The notes beneath the pieces were generated by a model. That model was given only the letters and a program-made list of their open reading frames with translations, searched no databases and was not told the origin of the DNA. Below are positions 1 to 6,091 of a stretch of DNA of 7,004 bases, piece after piece; within the stretch, counting starts at the first letter, position 1; every line of letters starts with the position of its first letter. Source of the DNA: Phoenicibacter congonensis. Its GTDB lineage: Bacteria > Actinomycetota > Coriobacteriia > Coriobacteriales > Eggerthellaceae. Where the stretch lies: NCBI GenBank assembly GCA_030530045.1, contig JAUMVS010000077.1, forward strand, positions 1 to 7,004, given 5' to 3'. Made by a program: the position numbers and the translations under genes.

Positions 1-99
1 TGAGTCGACGGCGATTGAAGACTGCCGTGCATTCGCTTGGCTCCGGATGAGAGCTGCGCTCTCATAAGTCGCCTGCACGAACGCACGCCCAGTCTTCAT
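1..99 (-). CDS. Possible start of a third gene in the membrane-protein operon (truncated by window edge)
   Basis: An ATG at 99-97 on the minus strand opens a frame with no stop for all 33 codons to the window edge, beginning MKTGRAFVQATYESAALIRS. It starts 31 nt after the stop of the upstream membrane-protein gene on the same strand, a spacing compatible with one transcript. Upstream of the ATG is only a weak purine-rich stretch (ACAGGTAACAAG), far poorer than the strong Shine-Dalgarno before the neighbouring gene at 131-922. The N-terminus has no evident membrane segment and looks like a soluble, Ala/Arg/Gln-containing protein start. I recognise no family from 33 residues. It could be a chance open frame, since 99 nt is short and the opposite strand also has a short open stretch here. 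Confidence 0.4.
   Translation of the reverse strand, partial: MKTGRAFVQATYESAALIRSQANARQSSIAVDS
47..65. repeat. Perfect 8-bp inverted repeat with 3-nt loop
   Basis: ATGAGAGC at 47-54 and GCTCTCAT at 58-65 form a perfect 8-bp stem around TGC. Neither side carries a T-run, so it is not a canonical intrinsic terminator in either direction. It lies inside the possible partial gene at the left edge. It may be a coincidental palindrome, or a weak hairpin beyond the membrane-protein genes. Confidence 0.4.
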
Positions 100-130
100 C
101 TTGTTACCTGTAAATTGTGACGATGAGTTT

Positions 131-922
131 CTACCAAATTGGCTTCTTGCCGTTCGCAAGGCGTTCGGGTTTTTTCGGTAGTTTTGCGTAAATCCACACG
201 TCGTAGACAGCGAAGCAGCAAACCACCGCTCCCATCGCGTAGTACCAAGGGTTCGCCTCGACGCTGAAGTAGTTCGGGCTGATGAGCGCCCACATGTTGT
301 TCGGATTAAAGCTCATAACGGCGACGAGCACAAGCACGATAACAAGTTGCCAGCACGTCCCGATGCGCGTTTTCCGTGTGCTCCAAAACATGCCAGGCAC
401 GCAAACGATTAGTACCTGTGTGAAAATCCAAAACTTGAACATTGAAACATCGCCAAGCTCCACGCGCAGGAAATTCAGGCTAACGAAGAAAATTGCAATT
501 TGTGCGAGGCACCACAGCACTGCTTTGCTTGCTGGCGCGTCGTTTCCCCAAATCGCAATGCGCTCGACAGTGATAGCCTTCCAAAGGCAGAAAATTTCAA
601 ACCCGACCCACACAATTTCGCCGACGCAGCCAAGCATGAAGAACCAGAAGTGATCGCATTGGTTCCACGCACACCAGAAAACGAACACACCCATCAGGTC
701 GGCAGCGAAGTAAAACGTGTGCAGCCACACAGGGTAGGGCGCCGAACCTTCACGCAACACGAGCACAAAAGAGTAGACGTAGACTAGAAAGCCCAGGATA
801 AACGTGATGAGCAGCACCGTGAGCGTTGATGCGAAGCCGGGTGCGCCAGGGGTTAGTGCTGTCACAAAATCTTGCAGCAACACGTCAGCGTTTATATATG
901 AAGAAAACATCGAATCAATCAT
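131..922 (-). CDS. Seven-helix integral membrane protein, second (downstream) tandem paralogue, family unknown
   Basis: 263 residues, very hydrophobic, with about seven membrane segments (roughly 30-55, 65-86, 92-114, 134-152, 160-179, 190-208, 223-246). Arg/Lys sit in loops 1, 3 and 5 and in the C-terminal tail, which predicts N-outside/C-inside. The start at 922 is fixed by an AAGGAGGT Shine-Dalgarno (935-928) five nucleotides upstream. It is clearly paralogous to the gene just upstream (44 nt gap). Shared blocks are P-x3-W-x-H-x2-YF-x2-D (62-75 here), C-x-G-x4-VG-x-EIF-x-LWK-x4-ER (99-121), LRV-x2-GD (152-158) and NP-x2-YA-x-G (224-231). H68, D75, E109 and R121 are conserved in both copies. 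D241 in the last helix is specific to this copy. It is unusually rich in Trp (15) and Cys (9). Function unknown: an enzyme with an intramembrane active site, a transporter or a sensor are all possible. Confidence 0.85.
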   Translation of the reverse strand: MIDSMFSSYINADVLLQDFVTALTPGAPGFASTLTVLLITFILGFLVYVYSFVLVLREGSAPYPVWLHTFYFAADLMGVFVFWCAWNQCDHFWFFMLGCVGEIVWVGFEIFCLWKAITVERIAIWGNDAPASKAVLWCLAQIAIFFVSLNFLRVELGDVSMFKFWIFTQVLIVCVPGMFWSTRKTRIGTCWQLVIVLVLVAVMSFNPNNMWALISPNYFSVEANPWYYAMGAVVCCFAVYDVWIYAKLPKKPERLANGKKPIW

Positions 923-966
923 TTGGGACCTCCTTCAACTCATTAATTCGTTTTGCGGGTTAAACC

Positions 967-1740
967 CTAGTTTTCTTGTGGAATTTGTTTCGCTTTCACT
1001 TTTTCTGCTTCGCTATTTTTCTCGTTTTTAGCTAATTGAAAAGCGACATAAATCGCGCGGAATGAAGTTGCAACGCAGAGTATTCCGACTGCGTAGAACA
1101 ACGGGTTGTCAAGCGGGGTAACCACGCTTGCAAAGAAGCCGAGTCCAGTTGGCGAGAACGTAAAAATCGTTCCGAGCAGGGTGAAAATTGCGAGAAATTT
1201 CATGCCTGGCTGGTAGTGACCAATTTCGTCATAGCGACGCTGCACCATGAGGGCGAGGGTGGCGTTAGTTGACATCATCAAAAACAAGCACATTGGATCG
1301 CCGATATTTACGCGAAGGGCTTGGAACAGCAGAACACCAATTGCATAGCCGATCAAACCGCGCGTCCACGCGTAGCCGCGGCTGACAGGGCGTCCGCTGG
1401 TGAAACGTCCGAACACTTCGTCGCGTTCGTTCTCGACGCACTTCCACAAGCTGAAAATCTCTATTCCGACAAAAATCATGCAGCCGATACACAGCACTTT
1501 AAATAGCCACCAGTCAATTTGAAAAAACCACTGGTTAAAGCAAATGAAGCCAAACGTGACATCGTGACCAAAGTACCAGCAATGCTGCCAAAAATAAAAT
1601 GGGCACTGTTTGTTTTTGACTTGCATCCACATGCTTGCGCCGTACTGAATGAACCCGAAGCCGTAGGTCACGAACGCCGCAATCACGATAAAAGTTGGGT
1701 CTGCCATGATGTTGGCCATGCCCTGCTCAATTGTGTACAT
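967..1740 (-). CDS. Seven-helix integral membrane protein, first (promoter-proximal) tandem paralogue, family unknown
   Basis: 257 residues with about seven membrane segments (roughly 15-37, 51-72, 78-98, 127-143, 148-167, 180-203, 213-235). Positive charges in loops 1, 3, 5 and in the Lys/Glu-rich tail (236-257) predict N-out/C-in. The ATG at 1740-1738 follows a purine-rich GGAAAGGAAGAGGAA ribosome site. It shares ordered motifs with the downstream gene: P47-x3-W51-x-H53-x2-YF-x2-D60, C84-x-G-x4-VG-x-E94-IF-x-LWK-x4-ER (84-106), LRV-x2-GD (142-148) and NP-x2-YA-x-G (212-219). Divergence outside these blocks is extensive, so the duplication is old. It is the first gene of the operon, about 67 nt downstream of the predicted transcription start and divergent from a TetR regulator. 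No signal peptide, Cys-x-x-Cys or nucleotide-binding motif is visible. I do not recognise a named family. Confidence 0.87.
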   Translation of the reverse strand: MYTIEQGMANIMADPTFIVIAAFVTYGFGFIQYGASMWMQVKNKQCPFYFWQHCWYFGHDVTFGFICFNQWFFQIDWWLFKVLCIGCMIFVGIEIFSLWKCVENERDEVFGRFTSGRPVSRGYAWTRGLIGYAIGVLLFQALRVNIGDPMCLFLMMSTNATLALMVQRRYDEIGHYQPGMKFLAIFTLLGTIFTFSPTGLGFFASVVTPLDNPLFYAVGILCVATSFRAIYVAFQLAKNEKNSEAEKVKAKQIPQEN

Positions 1741-1788
1741 TTCCTCTTCCTTTCCTTACCTTTAACTTGTATTTTTTGCGTTTCCTGT

Positions 1789-1800
1789 ACCCGTATAGGT
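1789..1800 (+). promoter_or_regulatory. Candidate TetR operator O1
   Basis: ACCCGTATAGGT is itself an imperfect dyad (ACC...GGT) and matches the reverse complement of the site at 1828-1839 in 10 of 12 positions. It lies a few nucleotides downstream of the predicted start of the minus-strand membrane-protein transcript, where a bound repressor would block initiation or early elongation. The paired occurrence between divergent regulator and target genes is seen directly. Assigning it to the adjacent TetR protein is inference. Confidence 0.55.
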
Positions 1801-1813
1801 TTTCTTTGGTTTG

Positions 1814-1842
1814 ATGTTACTTATTAATCCTATACGTGTCAA
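1814..1842 (-). promoter_or_regulatory. Promoter of the two-gene membrane-protein operon
   Basis: On the minus strand a perfect -35 TTGACA (1842-1837) is followed by a 17-nt spacer and a -10 TAACAT (1819-1814, 4 of 6 matches to TATAAT). Initiation is expected near 1807, giving a 5' leader of about 67 nt before the ATG at 1740. The spacer contains the candidate operator O2 directly abutting the -35 box. Confidence 0.7.
1828..1839 (-). promoter_or_regulatory. Candidate TetR operator O2, inside the promoter spacer
   Basis: Read on the minus strand this is ACACGTATAGGA, identical to O1 at 10 of 12 positions including CGTATAGG. The 8-bp cores at 1792-1799 and 1829-1836 form a perfect inverted pair with 37 bp between centres. 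O2 overlaps the end of the -35 box and fills the start of the spacer, a classic position for steric exclusion of RNA polymerase by a TetR-family repressor. Confidence 0.55.
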
Positions 1843-1885
1843 GGAAAAAATGCCGTATTATGGTAAGTGGAAGAAAGGAAGGCGC

Positions 1886-2566
1886 ATGTCGCGACCAAAA
1901 AACGAACAGCTCAAAGCTCAAATTGTGAAAGAAGCAGAAAAGCAATTTAGCACTGTGGGCTACAAGAACACGTCCTACACAACAATTGCAGAGGCTTGTG
2001 AGATCAGCCGCAATCTCGTTCAATATCATTTCCCGAAGAAGGAATCGCTAGCGATTGCATTCATGGAAAGTGTGCTTTCGCGCAGCATGGAAAAACTTGG
2101 CTTTAGCGACATTGATTTGCGCGGGAATTTTGACGCTATTAAAAAGGTTGGAACTGTTTTTTTTGAGAAGCTGCTGAAAAAACCAGGCACGCGCCTGTTT
2201 TTGACTGACATAATCTCAAGTCGCGAACTAACGCAAAGCGTACTAGCCTTTAACTACGAATGGGCGCTCAGTCATGTTGGAGTTAACGATGAATCTTCTT
2301 CGGAAGTAAAAGGAGAATCTTTCGAAGCTGGCTCGGCAGAGGACGCTTTAATCGTAGCACCTGTTACTCGTAATCCTTCATCTCCACAATCACGCACAGC
2401 GCAATTAGAAAATTTGGAAAAAGCAAAGCGCGTTGTAATCGTGCGCATGGGTGGGTTCTATGAGCTTCTCTACTGGTGCCTCAAAAGCAACAGTCCTTTC
2501 AATGTCGAGCAAGAAATTTCAGTCGTTGTCGACGCCTTCGCTGCCGCACTTAATTCCTCGTTGTAG
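1886..2566 (+). CDS. TetR/AcrR-family transcriptional regulator
   Basis: 226 residues from the ATG at 1886, preceded by AAAGGAAGG. The N-terminal DNA-binding domain is typical of TetR proteins: a first helix (about 10-24, IVKEAEKQFSTVGY), then TTIAEACEISRNLVQYHF (32-49), the helix-turn-helix, followed by PKKESL. The rest (55-226) should be the all-helical ligand-binding and dimer domain. A low-complexity Ser/Glu/Pro-rich stretch (about 134-174) interrupts it and looks like a disordered loop. In-frame starts at 1811 (TTG) and 1850 (ATG, after AAGGAA) exist, but the added residues are Lys/Arg-rich and unlike the family, and their codons overlap the divergent promoter. It is divergent from the seven-helix membrane-protein operon, whose promoter carries paired candidate operators, so it most likely represses that operon and perhaps itself. 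The ligand is unknown. Confidence 0.9.
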   Translation: MSRPKNEQLKAQIVKEAEKQFSTVGYKNTSYTTIAEACEISRNLVQYHFPKKESLAIAFMESVLSRSMEKLGFSDIDLRGNFDAIKKVGTVFFEKLLKKPGTRLFLTDIISSRELTQSVLAFNYEWALSHVGVNDESSSEVKGESFEAGSAEDALIVAPVTRNPSSPQSRTAQLENLEKAKRVVIVRMGGFYELLYWCLKSNSPFNVEQEISVVVDAFAAALNSSL

Positions 2567-2604
2567 AGCTGGTTCAGCGTCTTGGTGTATTTCCACCCCA
2601 ACCA

Positions 2605-2633
2605 CTGACCATCACTTCTGCTGGCTGTATAAT
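2605..2633 (+). promoter_or_regulatory. Promoter of the FemAB gene, apparently giving a leaderless mRNA
   Basis: A consensus -10 TATAAT (2628-2633) is separated by 17 nt from CTGACC (2605-2610, four of six matches to TTGACA). The -10 ends 7 nt before the ATG at 2641, so the predicted start is at 2640-2641 and the mRNA would have no 5' leader. There is no Shine-Dalgarno before this ATG, which agrees. It also separates tetR from the cell-wall cluster, although no clear intrinsic terminator is visible in the 74 nt between them. Confidence 0.75.
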
Positions 2634-2640
2634 TTATCGA

Positions 2641-3612
2641 ATGCAGAGACATTTTTTACAAAGCGATGAGTGGTTATCTTTTCAAGAGTCACAGGGTAAC
2701 CAAACATTCTCAATCAAAAAAGAAAATTACGAGATTTACGCCGTGCTCAAAAAGACGAGCATGGGTAACTACATTTATTGCCCCTACGGCCCAAATCTTG
2801 AGGACGAAGAGGCCCTAGCTCAGGCAATTTCTGACTTAAAAGCTCTAGCTAAGCAAACGAACTCTTTTTTCGTGCGCGTTGAGCCAACGCTTCAAATCGA
2901 TGCAGAAAAAATGAAGCAGCTTGGCTTCGTTAAGTCGTTCGACCTAAATCCAAAAGCAACCTGGGTGCTTGATCTCGACATCGACGAGAAAGACCTGCTC
3001 AAAGGCATAGAAAAAGAGCGCACTCGTTATTGGCGCGGACGTGAAAAGCGCGGCATGACGATTCGCGTTTCGAAAGATCCTGCTGATGTCGACATTCTTT
3101 TTGAATTCTTGAAGGCTTGTGCTGATGAGAACAATTGGGTTGGCGAAAGCAAGGAATATCTAATCGAAGAGCTTTCTCAAGACTTTGCGATGCTCTACAT
3201 CCTCGAGCTGCACAAAGAAGCCGACGAGTCTTCTGCAGAGAACGGGGAAGGAGAGTGCATCCCGCTGGCTGCATCTCTTATGTTCGATGACGGAGAGACT
3301 CGCTTCTACGGTCATTCCGCGAACAGCCCTGAGCCAGCGCACAGAAAGCTGCGCGCAAACGGAGTGCTTCTCGTGCAAGCAATTCTTGACGCGAAGGCTG
3401 CCGGCAAGAAGCATTTTGACTTCTGGGGCATCACACTTTCAGAAGATAAAAATCACCCATGGGCAGGCTTTACGAAGTTCAAAAAATCGTTCTCGGGTCG
3501 CCCTGTAATTTATACCGGGACCTGGGATTTACCTGTCAATAAGGTCAAGTTTTCGACCTACCAAAGTTTAAGGAAAATTAACAGAGCGTTCAGGCGCTTG
3601 TTATATCATTAA
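2641..3612 (+). CDS. FemAB/FemX-type peptidyltransferase (peptidoglycan interpeptide amino acid addition)
   Basis: 323 residues. Fem-type enzymes move an amino acid from aminoacyl-tRNA onto the stem-peptide Lys/Orn of a peptidoglycan precursor at the inner face of the membrane. Family signatures visible in order are N-terminal FLQSDEWLSFQ (5-15), YCPYGP (46-51), FFVRVEP (76-82), NPKATWVLDLD (103-113), a basic ERTRYWRGREKRG segment (126-138), FYGHSA (222-227) and FDFWGI followed by GFTKFKKSFSGRP (259-288). The two GNAT-like subdomains appear complete. It is shorter than staphylococcal FemA/FemB (about 420) and shows no obvious coiled-coil arm. An acidic insert (192-206) replaces a loop. The N-terminal match to the family supports the ATG at 2641 despite the missing ribosome site. 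A cell-wall L,D-transpeptidase follows 36 nt downstream. The amino acid added cannot be read from the sequence. Confidence 0.9.
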   Translation: MQRHFLQSDEWLSFQESQGNQTFSIKKENYEIYAVLKKTSMGNYIYCPYGPNLEDEEALAQAISDLKALAKQTNSFFVRVEPTLQIDAEKMKQLGFVKSFDLNPKATWVLDLDIDEKDLLKGIEKERTRYWRGREKRGMTIRVSKDPADVDILFEFLKACADENNWVGESKEYLIEELSQDFAMLYILELHKEADESSAENGEGECIPLAASLMFDDGETRFYGHSANSPEPAHRKLRANGVLLVQAILDAKAAGKKHFDFWGITLSEDKNHPWAGFTKFKKSFSGRPVIYTGTWDLPVNKVKFSTYQSLRKINRAFRRLLYH

Positions 3613-3648
3613 AATTTTGCAAATTTATCAACCAGGAGACCCCTTTTC

Positions 3649-5265
3649 ATGGCACAACACGCGAAGAAAAACGAGCAAAAAATGCAAAAATATTCGCCTT
3701 CACAAACAAGCGCACAAACTACAAAAATTCCTGCGGTTCAGCCAACTCAAGCAATTCCTGCGCAAGCCGCATCGCATCAAACTGCGCAACAGCAGGTCCA
3801 CCAGCCACAGGGCTACGCGCCTTCTGCGGTCTCCGTCGCAAAGAAAAACGGCAACCCAAAAAAGAAAGCTGCAATCATTTGTGGCGTAATCGCTGGCATC
3901 ATCGCCGTCATTTACTTGGCTGGCGTAATCATGTTTAACTTCATGTTCATGCCAAACTCGAAGCTTTCTTCACTCGATCTTTCGATGAAGACGGCCGATG
4001 CTGTTAAAAGCGAGCTCGACTCAAACTTCAACTCATTTTCTGTGGCAGTAACTGGCTCCGATTTGAACTTCAAAGTTGACGCTAAAACAACCAACTTTAA
4101 AGCTGACACCGACGCAATCACGAAGACTGCAATTCAGTCGGAAAATGCGTGGGCTTGGCCAGTTGAGATTTTCAAAGAGAAGGATTTCACAAGCGTAGTT
4201 TCCTACAATCTGAACGAGGGAACGCTCGGAACTCTTGTTGAGGAAAACGTAAACACTGCTAACCAGAACAAAACCGATTCTGTGAACGCGCACATCGCTT
4301 GGGATTCTGCAACTAACGCTTTTGTTATTGCAGCCGAAACCTACGGCACAAAAATTGACGCCAAGGCAGTAGAAAAGCAAATCACTTCCGCAATCGTTGC
4401 AATGGAAACGAAGGTGTCTGTCGGCGCCGACCAATACATCAAGCCAACGCTTTTCAAGAATGACTCGCGTTTTACCGCGGCTCTTAACGAGGCAAACGCT
4501 CTTGGAAAAGCCAACTTCAAAATCATGATGGGCGACTCAGAAGCTGCTGCTGTAAACGGTGAGAAGCTCGCTCAGTGGATTAAAGTTGACGACAATTTCA
4601 ACGTTACACTCGACGAGGACGCTGTTTCTGCATGGGCAACTGAAATTGCTGACGGATGCAACACAGTCGGCAGTGAGCGCACCTACACGCTTCCAGCCAC
4701 CGGCAAATCGGTTACTGTAAGCGGCGGAACCTATGGCTGGACAGCTGATGGCTCGGGTCTTTCCGATAAAATCATCGCAGCTATTAAAAGCGGCTCAACC
4801 GAGAATATTTCCGTTGACGTAACTCAATCAGCCAACGCTTTGGTTCCAAAAGGCCAGGCTGACTGGGGCGGTCGCTGGATTGACGTTGATCTCACGACGC
4901 AGCACGCCTACATGTATGACAATGGCGAGCTTGTTTGGGAAACCGACGTTGTAACTGGCAACCCTAACATCGGCGACGCAACACCAACCGGCGTTTGGAT
5001 GATTAACGCCAAGCAGACCGACCAAAAACTTCGCGGACCAAAGAAGTCCGACGGAACATATGAATGGGAGAGCAGCGTGGACTATTGGATGCCATTTATT
5101 GGCAACTCCCATGGTCTGCATGATGCGTCGTGGCAGTCCAGCTTCGGCGGTAGCGCCTATCAGAACCTGAACTGGTCACACGGATGCATCAACTTGCCAA
5201 CATCAAAGGCAAGCGATTTGTTCAGTCTGTGTAAGGTAGGAGACGCTGTTGTCATCCATTACTAG
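3649..5265 (+). CDS. Membrane-anchored L,D-transpeptidase (YkuD) with PG_binding_4-like domains
   Basis: 538 residues. YkuD enzymes cut the L-Lys(or diamino acid)-D-Ala bond of a tetrapeptide and form 3-3 cross-links, and they resist most beta-lactams. A cytoplasmic tail rich in Gln, Ala and Pro (1-66) ends in KKNGNPKKK. One membrane helix (about 74-100) places the remainder outside. Two repeats resembling the YkuD-associated peptidoglycan-binding domain follow (about 110-250 and 285-385, the latter with GGTYGW at 359-364). The catalytic domain (about 405-538) carries HGLHDASW (H488, H491) and SHGCINLP, giving nucleophile Cys513 with His511. All key residues are present. The ATG follows AGGAG at 3634-3638 with a longish 10-nt spacer. 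The layout resembles the Ldt of Enterococcus faecium. It probably cross-links stem peptides modified by the FemAB enzyme encoded just upstream. The 3' end overlaps murI. Confidence 0.93.
   Translation: MAQHAKKNEQKMQKYSPSQTSAQTTKIPAVQPTQAIPAQAASHQTAQQQVHQPQGYAPSAVSVAKKNGNPKKKAAIICGVIAGIIAVIYLAGVIMFNFMFMPNSKLSSLDLSMKTADAVKSELDSNFNSFSVAVTGSDLNFKVDAKTTNFKADTDAITKTAIQSENAWAWPVEIFKEKDFTSVVSYNLNEGTLGTLVEENVNTANQNKTDSVNAHIAWDSATNAFVIAAETYGTKIDAKAVEKQITSAIVAMETKVSVGADQYIKPTLFKNDSRFTAALNEANALGKANFKIMMGDSEAAAVNGEKLAQWIKVDDNFNVTLDEDAVSAWATEIADGCNTVGSERTYTLPATGKSVTVSGGTYGWTADGSGLSDKIIAAIKSGSTENISVDVTQSANALVPKGQADWGGRWIDVDLTTQHAYMYDNGELVWETDVVTGNPNIGDATPTGVWMINAKQTDQKLRGPKKSDGTYEWESSVDYWMPFIGNSHGLHDASWQSSFGGSAYQNLNWSHGCINLPTSKASDLFSLCKVGDAVVIHY
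5238..5242 (+). promoter_or_regulatory. Ribosome binding site that fixes the TTG start of murI
   Basis: AGGAG lies inside the end of the L,D-transpeptidase gene, 6 nt before the TTG at 5249. The nearest ATG (5271) is out of frame, and no other in-frame start has a ribosome site before the conserved GVFDSG motif. Confidence 0.7.
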
Positions 5266-6088
5266 AAAAAATGCTCCAATTGGTGTTTTTGACAGTGGTT
5301 TTGGTGGTTTAACTGTAGCAAAAGCACTTCGCGAAATGCTTCCACACGAGGACATCGTCTTTTTCGGCGATTCGGGTCGTTGTCCCTATGGCCCTCGTGA
5401 ACCAGAAGAGGTCGAGAAATTCAGCCTTCAAATTTGCAATTGGCTTGCTGGCCTTGGCTGCAAGCTAATCGTAATTGCTTGCAATACCGCAACTGCGGCA
5501 GCGCTTGCGACTTGCCAGATGGCAGTCGATGTGCCTGTCATGGGTGTAATTCAGCCAGGCGCTCGTGCAGCCGTCGAGGCGACTCGTTCCCGCAAGGTCG
5601 GAGTTATTGGCACAGTCGGCACAATTACGAGCGGCGCCTATCTAAAGGCGATCCGCAACCTTGATTGCGGCATTCAGGTCGTTTCTCTTCCGACTCCTAA
5701 CCTGGTTCAGCTGGTCGAAGACGAGCTCATTCAGGAATACATCGAGGCTCTTGACGTGCGCCAGGCGCGCGTTATGGACGAGCTTGCGCCGCTTCTTGGC
5801 GGAAACATCGACACGCTAGTTCTTGGCTGCACGCATTATCCTCTGCTCTACAACGAAATCAAGGCTTGCTTCACAGAAGACGTTCGCTTGGTCAATTCCT
5901 CAGAAGAGACCGCGCACGACGTGTTTGAGACGCTAGACCGCCGTGACGAGTTCTCGGAATCTCGCGAGCCAGGCCACCTGCGCTTCGTCACAAGCGGAGT
6001 TGACACCGAGCTTCGTAATAGAATTGCTTCCCGCATCATGGGTTTTGAAATCACCGACGTTGAGTTTAAGAGTTTTGACGAGGAATAA
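5249..6088 (+). CDS. murI: Glutamate racemase
   Basis: 279 residues. MurI interconverts L- and D-glutamate without cofactor, and D-Glu is the second residue of the peptidoglycan stem peptide. Diagnostic motifs are GVFDSGFGGLTV (12-23, with D15 and S16), GDSGRCPYG (40-48), ACNTATA (77-83, catalytic Cys78) and GCTHYPLL (193-200, catalytic Cys194 and His196). Both cysteines of the two-base mechanism are present and the length is normal. Translation most likely starts at TTG 5249 after AGGAG, overlapping the transpeptidase gene by 17 nt in another frame, so the two are probably translationally coupled. rdgB begins 3 nt after the stop. The pairing murI-rdgB is widespread in bacteria (established). 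The phosphatase-like GDTAR motif of many MurI proteins is GDSGR here, a minor variant. Confidence 0.96.
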   Translation: MSSITRKNAPIGVFDSGFGGLTVAKALREMLPHEDIVFFGDSGRCPYGPREPEEVEKFSLQICNWLAGLGCKLIVIACNTATAAALATCQMAVDVPVMGVIQPGARAAVEATRSRKVGVIGTVGTITSGAYLKAIRNLDCGIQVVSLPTPNLVQLVEDELIQEYIEALDVRQARVMDELAPLLGGNIDTLVLGCTHYPLLYNEIKACFTEDVRLVNSSEETAHDVFETLDRRDEFSESREPGHLRFVTSGVDTELRNRIASRIMGFEITDVEFKSFDEE

Positions 6089-6091
6089 ATA

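Noticed and set aside
2..67. Plus-strand frame ending in TAA at 65-67 as the tail of a convergent gene
   Set aside because: Only 21 codons with no recognisable features. It cannot be separated from chance and competes with the minus-strand frame at 1-99.
282..1031. Open frames on the plus strand through the membrane-protein genes
   Set aside because: They lie antisense to two clearly paralogous proteins, have biased composition without domains, and lack ribosome sites. They are shadows of the real genes.
967..1740. The paired membrane proteins as retinal-binding rhodopsins
   Set aside because: Seven helices and N-out/C-in topology fit, but copy 1 has no Lys in the last helix and copy 2 has one only at its cytoplasmic end, so the Schiff-base lysine is missing.
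1856..1861. TATTAT as the -10 box of the tetR promoter
   Set aside because: It matches five of six bases, but no acceptable -35 lies 16-18 nt upstream and there is no extended TGn, so the tetR promoter is left unassigned.
1811..1885. Longer TetR protein starting at TTG 1811 or ATG 1850
   Set aside because: The added 12-25 residues are Lys/Arg/Tyr-rich and unlike the family N-terminus, and their codons overlap the divergent promoter and operator. ATG 1886 has a good ribosome site. The ATG at 1850 with AAGGAA remains a weak possibility.
2567..2640. Terminator between tetR and the FemAB gene
   Set aside because: Only short interrupted pairing (GGTG with CACC) and no T-run. The stretch is better explained by the FemAB promoter at its right end.
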